Under the pieces are notes generated by a model. It saw only the letters and a list, made by a program, of their open reading frames with translations, was not told where the DNA came from and made no database searches. The translations under genes and the position numbers were made by a program. A stretch of DNA of 22,348 nt from assembly GCA_001970955.1 (NCBI GenBank), contig MPUH01001165.1:1-22348 (forward strand), given 5' to 3'. Source of the stretch: Stentor coeruleus (lineage: Eukaryota; Ciliophora; Heterotrichea; Heterotrichida; Stentoridae). Positions 1 through 9,353 of the stretch are shown piece after piece. The stretch's first letter is position 1. The number at the start of each line of letters is the position of its first letter.

Positions 1-721
1 CCCCCTTATTTACATTTAAATAGGTTTTATATGATAAATGATAAGTAGAGTTGATGGATTATTTTTTGTAGGTGGGCTAGGGATGGAAGTGGTAGGAATT
101 GATTAAAGAAAATTCTCCAATTTGTGTATAGTATGGTCTTGAATTTTCTGTATTATAAAAACTTAGATTTTTGTAGCTGCCTACATATGTTTTCTACACC
201 TTGCTATGGACTTGGATTGATAATAGTATATCGAATAAATTAAACATAATTTAAATAATAATTATTAGAAGGGTTGAGCTTACATAAGAGTAATAAGAAA
301 ATAGTAGTTACTAATAAAATTTAAAGTTTAAATAGTTTTGCATTAATTTATATTGAATAACCTATTAATAAGCTTTATTACTCTACTCTTGAAGTATGAA
401 ATGTATTTCTTCGATTTTTTTAGTTCGAGTACCAAATTGCATTAATGTTATAAATTATATTATTATTTAATTTTACTCTATGATTGATTTATAATTTATT
501 TTTAAGTCTTATAACTATTTGAGTATTTGCAATCTTTAGAACCTTTTGGTAAAGTTATATTTACCTTTATGAGCCTTTATACTATATAAAGTCTATATTT
601 TGCTTAGAATTTTTTTACGATTAAACTAAATAAGAAGGAATTTATTTAATGATTTTGATATCATTAATTACAATCTATTTCTTAAATTTTTATTTTGTTG
701 AACGTGCGCCTGGTTAAGTTT
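1..721. other. AT-rich spacer, no gene seen
   Basis: The stretch is very AT-rich and holds no convincing reading frame on either strand. No tRNA-like box pair was found. Its right end is the 3' flank of the minus-strand LNR pseudogene. The C-run at the very start of the window is too short to call a telomere. Confidence 0.5.
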
Positions 722-3700
722 TTAAAAATTAGACTCTCTCCTTATATCCGCCCTAATATTAGGAGATATATTATCAATATAAGCTTCTTTATCTACTTTA
801 ATAATTTCCAAAAACAAATTTTTCATGCTATTAATTTTTTTCCCCAAATAATTCTCAGATTTTTCTGGCATCTCATCTATCTGTGTATATAATAAATGCG
901 ACTCTTTCACATATAAAAAAGGCAACTCTACAAATTCTTTAGAAATCTTCGGGTCAAAAGGGTCTTTTTTATGGAATCTCTTCCTAAGAAATTCTATTTC
1001 TTGAATAATATTCTCCTTAACACTCTTTAACATATATTTCAGCCAATATAAAATAAAAAATATATTTGTTAAGAATATAATCACTATAATTAATTGACTT
1101 GTTCCTTTTTGAACTGTAGAATCAGTATATATAATTCCCATCATAATTGTAATAATAGCAGCGATTGTAGCAAAGATTTCTATGTTATTAAGATCTTCGT
1201 TTATATAAGGTTTGAAATAAAGTTGAAGGATAAAACATATTATGAGGAAGGTTATAATAAAAACTGATTGGAGATTTACGCTATAGTCTGCTTGCATGAA
1301 CACGGTTAGGAGAACAATTATGAATTTTTTAGCTAAAATAACGAATTCCCAATAATAACGATTGTGTCGGTAACCGTTAAATAAAAATCCAAATTTGTAT
1401 TTGGCTTCAGGAAAATACAAATTTTTCCTCATCTTATATAGTTTAACAAACACATAAAGAGGTAGCTGCTGGAATCCCCAGATTAAAACCCCAAAAAGTG
1501 TACTAAATAATATTCTGCTATAATGATCATTCCAGTTGCATTTTATATTCCTATTTTCAATTAAATAAAGCTCTTCTCGATAATCATCAATATCAAGTTT
1601 TTCATCAAAATTATCTTGCTTTCCATTTATCAGAGACTGACAGGCTAATGGACTTAAAGAGTAAGTCATAATTGTTGGATAAACAAAGAAAAACGGAACA
1701 ATCAAGGCAACGCTAAAGTACATTTTGAGTATTATCTTAAAATTCTGTTTTTTTAACTCATCGACTTTATTCCTCATTTCAATCTGCTCATCGTTTTGTG
1801 CTTGATTATTATTAAACACCCTTTTTCGATTGCATAGGTTTATATAAGCTCTGTCTAAGAACAAAATTATTATAACAAATAAAGCTGAAAACCCGAGGAC
1901 AATAATAGGTAAGACTATAACAAAGTAAATTCGGTAATAATACAATTCTTCTTCAGGAAGTTTTCTATTCCAAAGGCATTTGAAAGAAAAAAAGTAGTCA
2001 CTGCTTGAGCTTTCTTTTTGAGATTCACTGCCACTACTGTATCTGGGTTTTTAAATTTCTGAACTTCCCTGGGCCATCCAATTTTAAACTGTAAGCACAG
2101 CAAAATAATTTGAAAATAGTTTATAATAATTTTCAAACCGATAGAATAAAGCACTTCAGGTGTAAAATTAGTAGTTATTGCGCATTTTATCAGCAGTCCA
2201 AACACCAAAAAAACAAGAGATAGAATTATAAGAATATTCTTATGACCATCTATGTATTAGAGCATCGATGGAGAGATGTTTTTGTATAATCATCATCACA
2301 TGAATGACAAAATGTTCCTTTATATCCTTCGGCATAAATAGTAATTCGGCTATTCACTAATTTTATCAAATTACCAAAATCACTTGAATTTTCCTCATAA
2401 TTATTTACACATGCCTCTTTAAACGGACATTCTCTAAAAACTAAATAATATTTGTTGCTATTATTGTGTCGCCAAATTCCAGGATTTGGTGAAATTATAT
2501 TATCATGGCAACTCATATTTGATGTACACTGAAAGCAGGAGATAGCTTCATGATCATCTTGATGATAAGAAAAACTATTTTCATTGCAAGGTTGACATAT
2601 TCCACCCATTCTGACATATCCATTTTCGCATGGTTCAAAAGGTTTCAAGCATTGCTCGCTATTGCAAAAACTTATAATGTTGTTTTCAAGAGTTGACTTT
2701 AGGTTTTTGTTAAAACTAATAGAATCAACTGATTTTAAGTCTTCTTCATTTATATAAGCTGGAGATTGGTAAAAGTTAGCCCTAGAAGATGTTGATTTCA
2801 TAATGAATTGGCTGGCATCTTCATTTTCTATAGAAGTATTTGCCATAATAAATGATGAAGAAATTAATTCAAGTGTTACATCTTTAAAAACTGCATATGT
2901 GTGCATATCTCCTATAGTAAGCATTGATTTACTTGCATAAAAAAGGATATCACTGATTTCTTCACTACTATTTAATGTAATGTCTTGAAAGATAGCTGTA
3001 GAATTATCTTTGATCTCAATTAAAGGTGCACTTTCTGAAATTTTATTTATTTTAACATTTATACCTTTTACTTCAATAATAGAATTTAAAGCACTAATAA
3101 GACTTGCATTATTAAATGTCCCATTTTCTAGAGAAATAGAATTTTTTGACTCTAAAGTTGAGTTTTGAAGAGAAAATATTTTTGTGTTTGAGCATTCAGA
3201 GTTTACTAAAGTGCTTAGTTTTTCTGTAATATTTACTGAAGAATTTGTTATATTGACTGATGAGCACAGATTCTCAGATGAAAATGCAATTTGTGTGCTA
3301 TCGCAAGATCTTAGACTATAGGCAATAAAGCTTTCCTTTATATTTAGATCAATGCTTATCTCACATTTACTATTTTTATCATTAGATATATTAACCTCAA
3401 AGCTAAAGGATGAATCTTTTATAGGATTAATTTGAAGGGATTCCAATAAAAAATCCAAATTCTTTTTAGCTTTTACATACAGTATAATTCTAGAATCATC
3501 ATAAAAAATCCCACTTGCTTCATAGTTACTTCCATTTATAGAGCAGCTAGCAATCATTTCAGTGTTAAGCATAAGGAAATTTTCATTTCCCCCATCGACA
3601 GTAAAATTATTACAGTATTTATCGTCTGCTTCGTTTGAATAATCAATAAAATTATAATCTGTTAAATTGCATTTAGAGCTTGATAGTTTTCGTGGATTTA

Positions 3701-4046
3701 GGAAATTACTTGAATAATAGTTAGTCATATTTTCAATGCAGTCCCATTTATCGAATTGACATTGTAAAACATTGCACTCCGGGTCACACAAACCATTATT
3801 AAGCATGTTTTCAAAGCACCCTGAAGCACAAAAGCCACAATCCCCTTTGTCCCATGCACATTCTTCTCTATTTAAAGCTTCATCACAATCATTGTTTCCA
3901 AGTTTTTGGCACTCAGTTCCTAAAGAACAACATAAAGAATAATCAAATATGCTTGATTTGAAAGGATACGAATTATCTGCCTTCACGTAATTTAATCCAA
4001 AAAATAGCAGAATTGTTATTGGGAATAATGAGCTTGGTTTGTCCAT
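722..4046 (-). pseudogene. Broken copy of LNR-domain polytopic surface protein
   Basis: This is a paralogue of the intact gene at 4327-7698, read in three pieces: 4046-2250, about 2260-2036, and about 2040-722. The first piece (598 aa) has a signal peptide, two Lin-12/Notch repeats (about residues 38-103, with NNDCDEALNREECAWDKGDC and NGLCDPECN), a variable Asn-glycosylation-rich region and a Cys-rich module. It ends at a TAG after SLHRCSNT, just before the first membrane segment. A net one-base loss between about 2237 and 2262 moves the frame, and the CxxCPPYW motif kept in the paralogue is lost here. A 9-nt in-frame deletion shortens the first membrane segment. A second one-base shift lies near 2030-2050, between FKNPD and the SGSESQ stretch. 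The remaining membrane half is intact and very close to the paralogue, but ends 12 residues earlier at RRESNF. No 15- or 16-nt GT...AG intron repairs either shift. Sequencing error is possible, but the extra motif decay at the first site argues for a pseudogene or for a gene now making only the secreted ectodomain. Confidence 0.75.
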
Positions 4047-4075
4047 TAATATTATATAAAAATGTAGGAAAAACT
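4047..4075 (-). promoter_or_regulatory. Conserved 5' flank of broken LNR gene
   Basis: The bases just upstream of the ATG (read on the minus strand as AGTTTTTCCTACATTTTTAT and on to the start) match the flank of the paralogue at 7699-7726 with one indel and one change, in a genome where spacers diverge fast. It probably holds the short 5' UTR or promoter of this gene pair. A second shared block (tatataattttt) lies about 40 bases further upstream in both. Confidence 0.45.
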
Positions 4076-4326
4076 TAAAAAACAGCTTATGTAATAGTTA
4101 TATAATTTTTATTGTTGGTAAAATCGAAGCTATATATTTATAAGGGGAAAATTAATACAAAGATGACAAAATTAAGCATGATATTGCTAGTAAGCAAATT
4201 ACTAAACTATTTTTATCTGTACCGAAATGCTTTTTGATTCTTAATGATAATAAAATAAATAATTGAAATAGTATTGTAAAAATATCTATTGAAATAAATA
4301 CTCAATTGCAGTTAATCGTTTACTAC

Positions 4327-7300
4327 TTATTTAATTGAATATGCTTTAGGGAAAGATTTTACAAATATTGACTCCCTTCTTACATCTGCTCTGATATTAG
4401 GAGCCATATTATCAATATATGCATCCTTGTCTGCTTTGATAATTTCCATGTATAAGTTTTTCATACTACTGATTTTATTTCCTAAGTAGTTTTCTGATCC
4501 TGGAGGTATTTCATCGATCTGTGTGTATAATAAATGCGATTCTTTCATATACAAAAATGGCAACTCAACAAATTCTTTAGAAATCTCCGGATCAAAAGGA
4601 TCTTTTTTATAAAATCTCTTTTTTAAACATTCTATTTCTGAAATTATATTCTCTCTGACACTTCTTAGCATATATTTTAGCCAATATAAAATAAACATCA
4701 AGTTTGTAGCAAAAATAATTATCATAACAAAAGTGCTTGTATTATCTTTTTCTGAAGAATCAGTGTAGATTATTCCCATCATTATTGTAATAATAGCAGC
4801 TATTGTGGCGAAAATTTCAATGTTGTTCAGATCCTCGTTTATATAAGGCTTGAAATATAGTTGAAGGATGAAACAGATTATGAGGAAGGTTATAATAAAA
4901 ACTGATTGAAGATTAGCACTGTAATCTGCTTGCATAAAAACAGTCAGTAGAACAATGATAAATTTTTTAGCTAAAATAACAAATTCCCAATAGTAGCGGC
5001 TATGACGATAACCGTTAAAAAGAAATCCGAATTTATACTTAGCTTCGTTAAAGTATAAGTTTTTCCTCATTTTATACAATCTAATAAACACATAAAGAGG
5101 CACTGCTATTCCCCATACTGAAACTCCAAAAACTGTACTCCAGATTATACTCATATAGTGATTATAATTGCATTTAATATCTCTGTTTTCAATTAAATAT
5201 TTTTCATCTCTGTAATCTTCAACTGTTAGTCTTTCATTAAAATCATCTTGTTTTCCATTTATTAATGACTGGCAAGCTAAAGGACTTAATGAATAAGTCA
5301 TAACAGTTGGATATACAAAGAAAAATGGAACGATAAGGGCAACACTGAAATACATTTTCAGAATAATTTTGAAGTTTTTTTTCTTTAGTTCATCGATTCT
5401 TTCTTTTAATTCTACTTGATTTTGTATTGCTTCTTGATTATTATTATTATCATGATTCATTTTTCTTCCTTTATTACGGAAGTTAATATAAATTCTATCC
5501 AAAAACAGTATTATTACAGCAAACAAAGCTGAAAATCCAAGGACAATTATAGGCAAAACCATGACAAAATAAATTCTATAGTAGTACAAATCATTTTCAG
5601 AAAGTCGAGGATTCCAAAGGCATTTAAACGAATAAAAGTAATCAGAGCTCGAGCTTTCATTTTCTTTATCTGTTTCTTTTGACCTTAATTTTTGAACTTG
5701 ACTTGGCCAACCAATTTTATATTGTAAGCAAAGCAAAATAATCTGAATATAGTTTATTATAATTTTTAACCCAATAGAATACAACTCTTCAGGAGTGAAA
5801 TTAGTAGCAATTGTGCATTTTATTAGCAGTCCAAAGACTAAAAAAATCATGGCAACAAGAGCTAGAATTATAAGGACATTACGCCAATAAGGTGGGCATT
5901 TGGCACAAGTATTCAAAGAAATTTTTGTATAATCTTCCGAACAAGAATGGCAGAATTGTCCTTGATATCCTTTACCACAAATAGTTTTATAGCTATTTGT
6001 TAATTTCGAATCATAAAATGTGTATTCATTTTGTGATCCAATTTTTTCATAGTCATTAACGCAAGCTTGTTTATTTGGGCATTCCCTGAATACTAAAAAG
6101 TATTTGTCTGAATTATTATGTCTCCAAACACCTGGAACTGGAGCAATTATATTATTGTGGCAACTCATGTTTGATGTGCAATGAAAGCATGAAAAATCTT
6201 CTGAATTATTATGGTAAGAGTAACTGTTTTCGTTGCAAGGTTGGCATATACCACTCATTCTGATATAACCATTATTACATGTTTCAAAAGGTTTTAAGCA
6301 TTGAATATTATTACAGAAACCTACCATAGTGTCTTTGCTAATTAATTCAAGAATATTAGCAGTAATGTTAAGTTCTGATGCTTCTATATATTCTTCTTTT
6401 GTTATATAAGATGGAGATTTATAAAACCTTGCAATTGATGTTTGAGAATCCATTATAAATTCACTACTATTTAAGCTATTGAAAACAGCATTATTCATAA
6501 TGAAAGATGAATTAATTAGCTCAAGGGTTTTATTTTCAAAACTAGCAGAAGTTTGAATGCCATCAATATATAATTCAGATTCATTTGCAAGAAATAATAT
6601 ATCATTTATTATTTGAATATTATTAAGATCAATAGTAAAAATTACAGCTTTAGATTTGTCAGAGATCTCAAAAAGATGAGTTTTTTCAAATGTTTCATCA
6701 ATATTTACATAAACATTTTCCAAATAAGTTATTGAATTTGAAGTACTTATTAGACTAGTATTTTGAAAATTTACTTTATCCAGCTTAAGAAAATTGCTTG
6801 AATTGAACAAAGAATTCTCTAGATAAAATATTTTTGTATTGCTGCAATCAGCATCTGAGATTTTAATATTTGCAGTTGTATTTATAGTAGAATTTTGAAA
6901 GGTGACTGAGGTGCACAAGTGTTTAGATGAGATAGAAATATTTTCACTTTCACACAATTGAAATTTATAATTAATAAGGCAATTGATTTTGTCGATAAAA
7001 ATTATCACATTGCAGTCTTCATTTGCTTTTTTTCTTGTTGACATTTCAAAGCTAAAGCTGGAGTCTTTACAAGAATCAATACTAAGCGATTCAAATGATA
7101 TGAATAAATTTTTATCTTTCCTCTTGTTTATTTCAATTGTTGACTTATCATTAGTAAATGAAAGTTCAGTCATAGAAATACTAGTTGCAGTTATAGAACA
7201 TTGAGCAAAGTCTATAATATCGTCTTTTAAACTTAAGGAGCAGCTTGCTTTTGATAAATTTTCTATTTTGAATTTATCATTACCCTCCAATAAATCTGTC

Positions 7301-7698
7301 AAATTAGTATCATAATAATTATAATCAGGATCTGATAGTTGCCTTTTATCTGAAGTAAAGCTTTGGGAATAGTTGGGCATGCTTTTATTGCAATCCCATT
7401 TATCAAATTGGCATTGAATAACATTACATTCAGGATCACATAAATTATTACCAAGCATACTTTCAAAGCAACCTTCAGCGCAGGTATCACAGTCTCCTTG
7501 ATCCCAAGCGCATTCTTCTCTGTTTAATTCTTCATCACAAACCAAATTGCCAAGCTTTTCACAATCATTACCTGAAAAACAGCATAATGAGTAATCAAAT
7601 GCTTTAGGGCTTTCAGAATAATAATTATAAGCATTTGCAAAGGTGAACTCTGATAAAATAAGCATTGCCTGTGCTATTGATACAGCTATACAGAACAT
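4327..7698 (-). CDS. LNR-domain, Cys-rich, multi-pass surface protein (intact)
   Basis: A 1123-aa single-exon protein. A signal peptide (about 1-23, ending FANA) is followed by two Lin-12/Notch repeats (about 39-70 and 73-103, with NLVCDEELNREECAWDQGDC and NLCDPECN). Residues about 150-455 form a region rich in NxS/T sites and short beta-like repeats, consistent with a parallel beta-helix. A Cys-rich module (about 462-601, with PFETCNNGYIRMSGICQPC and CPPYW) resembles the ephrin-receptor/GCC2-GCC3 type. About nine membrane segments follow (near 605-627, 640-660, 706-733, 775-803, 850-872, 903-921, 929-948, 957-978 and 987-1010), then a conserved cytosolic tail of about 110 residues. A loop carries a polar linker (about 740-775). 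This is a plasma-membrane receptor-like protein of a type expanded in ciliates. Its ligand and activity are unknown, and I do not assign channel function. The start is the ATG next to the flank shared with the copy downstream. The LNR and membrane halves are nearly the same in both copies, while the middle ectodomain has diverged strongly. Confidence 0.85.
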   Translation of the reverse strand: MFCIAVSIAQAMLILSEFTFANAYNYYSESPKAFDYSLCCFSGNDCEKLGNLVCDEELNREECAWDQGDCDTCAEGCFESMLGNNLCDPECNVIQCQFDKWDCNKSMPNYSQSFTSDKRQLSDPDYNYYDTNLTDLLEGNDKFKIENLSKASCSLSLKDDIIDFAQCSITATSISMTELSFTNDKSTIEINKRKDKNLFISFESLSIDSCKDSSFSFEMSTRKKANEDCNVIIFIDKINCLINYKFQLCESENISISSKHLCTSVTFQNSTINTTANIKISDADCSNTKIFYLENSLFNSSNFLKLDKVNFQNTSLISTSNSITYLENVYVNIDETFEKTHLFEISDKSKAVIFTIDLNNIQIINDILFLANESELYIDGIQTSASFENKTLELINSSFIMNNAVFNSLNSSEFIMDSQTSIARFYKSPSYITKEEYIEASELNITANILELISKDTMVGFCNNIQCLKPFETCNNGYIRMSGICQPCNENSYSYHNNSEDFSCFHCTSNMSCHNNIIAPVPGVWRHNNSDKYFLVFRECPNKQACVNDYEKIGSQNEYTFYDSKLTNSYKTICGKGYQGQFCHSCSEDYTKISLNTCAKCPPYWRNVLIILALVAMIFLVFGLLIKCTIATNFTPEELYSIGLKIIINYIQIILLCLQYKIGWPSQVQKLRSKETDKENESSSSDYFYSFKCLWNPRLSENDLYYYRIYFVMVLPIIVLGFSALFAVIILFLDRIYINFRNKGRKMNHDNNNNQEAIQNQVELKERIDELKKKNFKIILKMYFSVALIVPFFFVYPTVMTYSLSPLACQSLINGKQDDFNERLTVEDYRDEKYLIENRDIKCNYNHYMSIIWSTVFGVSVWGIAVPLYVFIRLYKMRKNLYFNEAKYKFGFLFNGYRHSRYYWEFVILAKKFIIVLLTVFMQADYSANLQSVFIITFLIICFILQLYFKPYINEDLNNIEIFATIAAIITIMMGIIYTDSSEKDNTSTFVMIIIFATNLMFILYWLKYMLRSVRENIISEIECLKKRFYKKDPFDPEISKEFVELPFLYMKESHLLYTQIDEIPPGSENYLGNKISSMKNLYMEIIKADKDAYIDNMAPNIRADVRRESIFVKSFPKAYSIK

Positions 7699-7726
7699 TA
7701 ATATTATAAAAAATGTAGGATAAACT
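7699..7726 (-). promoter_or_regulatory. Conserved 5' flank of intact LNR gene
   Basis: Counterpart of 4047-4075. The sequence next to the ATG is nearly identical between the two tandem genes, so the duplication included the 5' flank, or this element is under selection as a start or promoter signal. Confidence 0.45.
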
Positions 7727-8038
7727 CTTATGAACTTTAAGCATGGAATGTACTGTTTAGTATATAATTTTTTCCTCAGTAAAGATTATTAATAATAGTA
7801 TGTTTTGGCTATAAAGAGTAAAACCGAAAAGGTCTAACTGCTTAAAATTGTAATTTTTATAGATATTTCTGTTGTGTGCCTCTAACTTTAATAGTAAATT
7901 AATCTAATTTTTGATTAGAAATTTAATAACTATTTGTTGATTGTGGTATTATATAAAAAATACTTTTAAAGCGAAGCACAATAGAAATTATCTAAAAATA
8001 AAACTTGTCTTTGAAAGAAATTATTATAAGAATAAAAA

Positions 8039-8064
8039 GGTAAATTCTCTTGTGTAGCCAAAGC
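8039..8064 (+). repeat. Left terminal inverted repeat of Merlin-like element
   Basis: It starts GGTAAATTCTCTTGTGTAGC and continues to CAAAGC. It is the inverted counterpart of 8931-8957, with an uninterrupted core of AAATTCTCTTGTGTA shared by both ends. Confidence 0.8.
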
Positions 8065-8085
8065 AAATATTTCCAATTTACCCAT

Positions 8086-8875
8086 TTATAGTTTAGAAAT
8101 TATCAGTCCATGCAATTTCTTATACATTAATTGGCCGAAATACTTCTCAATTTGTGATTCATATCTTGTTTCCATATTTACATTATCTTTGCTTAAATGC
8201 TGATCAAAATGCCTCTATATTTTGAGTGTGTCTCGAAATTATTAGGATTTACAAAGATTTTGAGTGACTTATTATTTTATGCTATTGAAGTGCATTTCTG
8301 GGAGCATTTCTTGGATATTATCATATACTTTCCAAGAGTCATTTGATATAATGCTTCCAGGTATAATCTGTCTACGAATAATCTAATGAATAGTAGACCT
8401 TTTTCTATAATGAATGAAATCTATAAAGCACTTAGTATTATCTCCCCTAATCATACTTCCAATTACCCAATTTTTAGATTTAAAAGCTTCCTCTATTGTC
8501 ATTTTTTTTAACTACGTAGCATTCATCTATTTCTACAATGACTCCTTCACCTCCTATTGTCAAGAATGAACTTGAACATAAAAAATTGAAGTTAAGCTTG
8601 ATCCTTAGCTCATATTCGTATGCAACTAAAGTTACACTAGTTTCAATAATCCACTCATAGGCCATTAAAATAAGTTTTCAAAATGAACTCTTGTATTAGA
8701 AAATAAACTATTTGCCGATTGTGAAATCGAGTCCTAAATTTGTTATTGCTATAGCGTAACTGTTCTTTTTTTTCTCATTAAATTTGATAGTTCTATCTAA
8801 TTATAGCAAATCTCTGGAAAGTTTATAATTCCAAAATTTTAGCACCAACTGATAAATTAATAGTTCTAATCTCAT
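8086..8875 (-). pseudogene. ISXO2-like (IS1595/Merlin) transposase relic
   Basis: Read through frame changes on the minus strand, the fragments line up in order with a DDE_Tnp_IS1595 transposase. A possible N-terminus starts at an ATG at 8875. Then come IGGEGVIVEIDE (catalytic D codon 8525-8527), KSKNWVIGSMIRGDNTKCF, RRQIIPGSIISNDSWKVYD (second D at 8338-8340), LKIFVNPNNFETHS, NIEAF-stop-SAFKQ (catalytic E at 8213-8215) and a C-terminal YFGQLMYKKLHG. At least three frameshifts and several stops break it. The stop inside the NIEAFW motif, at 8204-8206, is TGA exactly where the family has an almost invariant Trp. The longest intact piece is only 61 codons (8480-8665). Confidence 0.8.
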
Positions 8876-8930
8876 TTATAAGTAAATTTAATTTTGAAAA
8901 AAAAAATTAACAGTAAATATGGCCTATGTC

Positions 8931-8957
8931 GTTTTGGTTACACAAGAGAATTTAACC
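8931..8957 (-). repeat. Right terminal inverted repeat of Merlin-like element
   Basis: Read on the minus strand it starts GGTTAAATTCTCTTGTGTAA and ends CAAAAC. It differs from the left end by one extra T and two A/G changes. Confidence 0.8.
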
Positions 8958-9353
8958 GAAAAAAATATAAATTATTAAATAGTTGTATTTTTATATATGA
9001 GTAATTTTAGTTTGCAATTTTTAACTTAAGTAAATCAATACCTTAAAATTTGGAGTATGAGTAATTAAATTCTTAATTTCTTGTTATTCTTAATCTAAGT
9101 AATATTACTTAAATTATAAAATTGCAATTAATTGCTCTCTATTTTTAATCTAGTTTAGGAATTCAAAACTCAATCAGCTCACTGTTATTTTATACCTTAT
9201 GCTGTAAATAGAAAGCTTTTTAATACTAAAGAGTACAAGATTTTTGCTTTAGTTCTTCAAACAAGATTTATACAAATAATTCAATAATAAGCAATAATAG
9301 AGTAAAACAATCAAACTTAATTAAAACACTTATTAATATTACTTTAAGCCAAA
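8958..9353. other. AT-rich spacer, no gene seen
   Basis: The stretch is low in GC, has stops in all frames, and shows no recognisable motif. It separates the transposon from the 3' end of the UFD1-like gene. Confidence 0.5.

Larger units (their letters stand above)
8039..8957. mobile_element. Decayed Merlin/IS1595-like DNA transposon, ends intact
   Basis: This 919-bp unit is bounded by inverted repeats of 26 and 27 bp that differ by one indel and two substitutions. It contains a minus-strand transposase relic with the ISXO2/IS1595 DDE signature. Both ends start GGT..AAATTCTCTT. The flanking bases (GAATAAAAA on the left, GAAAAAAAT on the right) may be a mutated 9-bp target duplication, a length normal for Merlin, but they are A-rich and weak evidence. 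The size suits a compact single-gene Merlin element. Frameshifts and stops make it inactive on its own. Confidence 0.8.

Noticed and set aside
1..10. CCCCCTTA at the window start as a telomere end
   Set aside because: There is a single copy and no tandem repeat follows.
420..440. TTCGAGTACC as a tRNA B box
   Set aside because: It misses the final conserved C, has no matching A box, and no cloverleaf can be formed around it.
2000..2060. GTGAATCTCAAAAAG as a 15-nt intron near the second frameshift
   Set aside because: It lacks the GTAA/TAG pattern, and removing 15 bases does not change the frame, so it cannot repair the shift.
2237..2262. A 14-15 nt non-canonical intron ending ACATAG at the first frameshift of the broken LNR gene
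   Set aside because: It would start with GC or TG rather than GT and would remove a conserved Cys. A frameshift explains it better.
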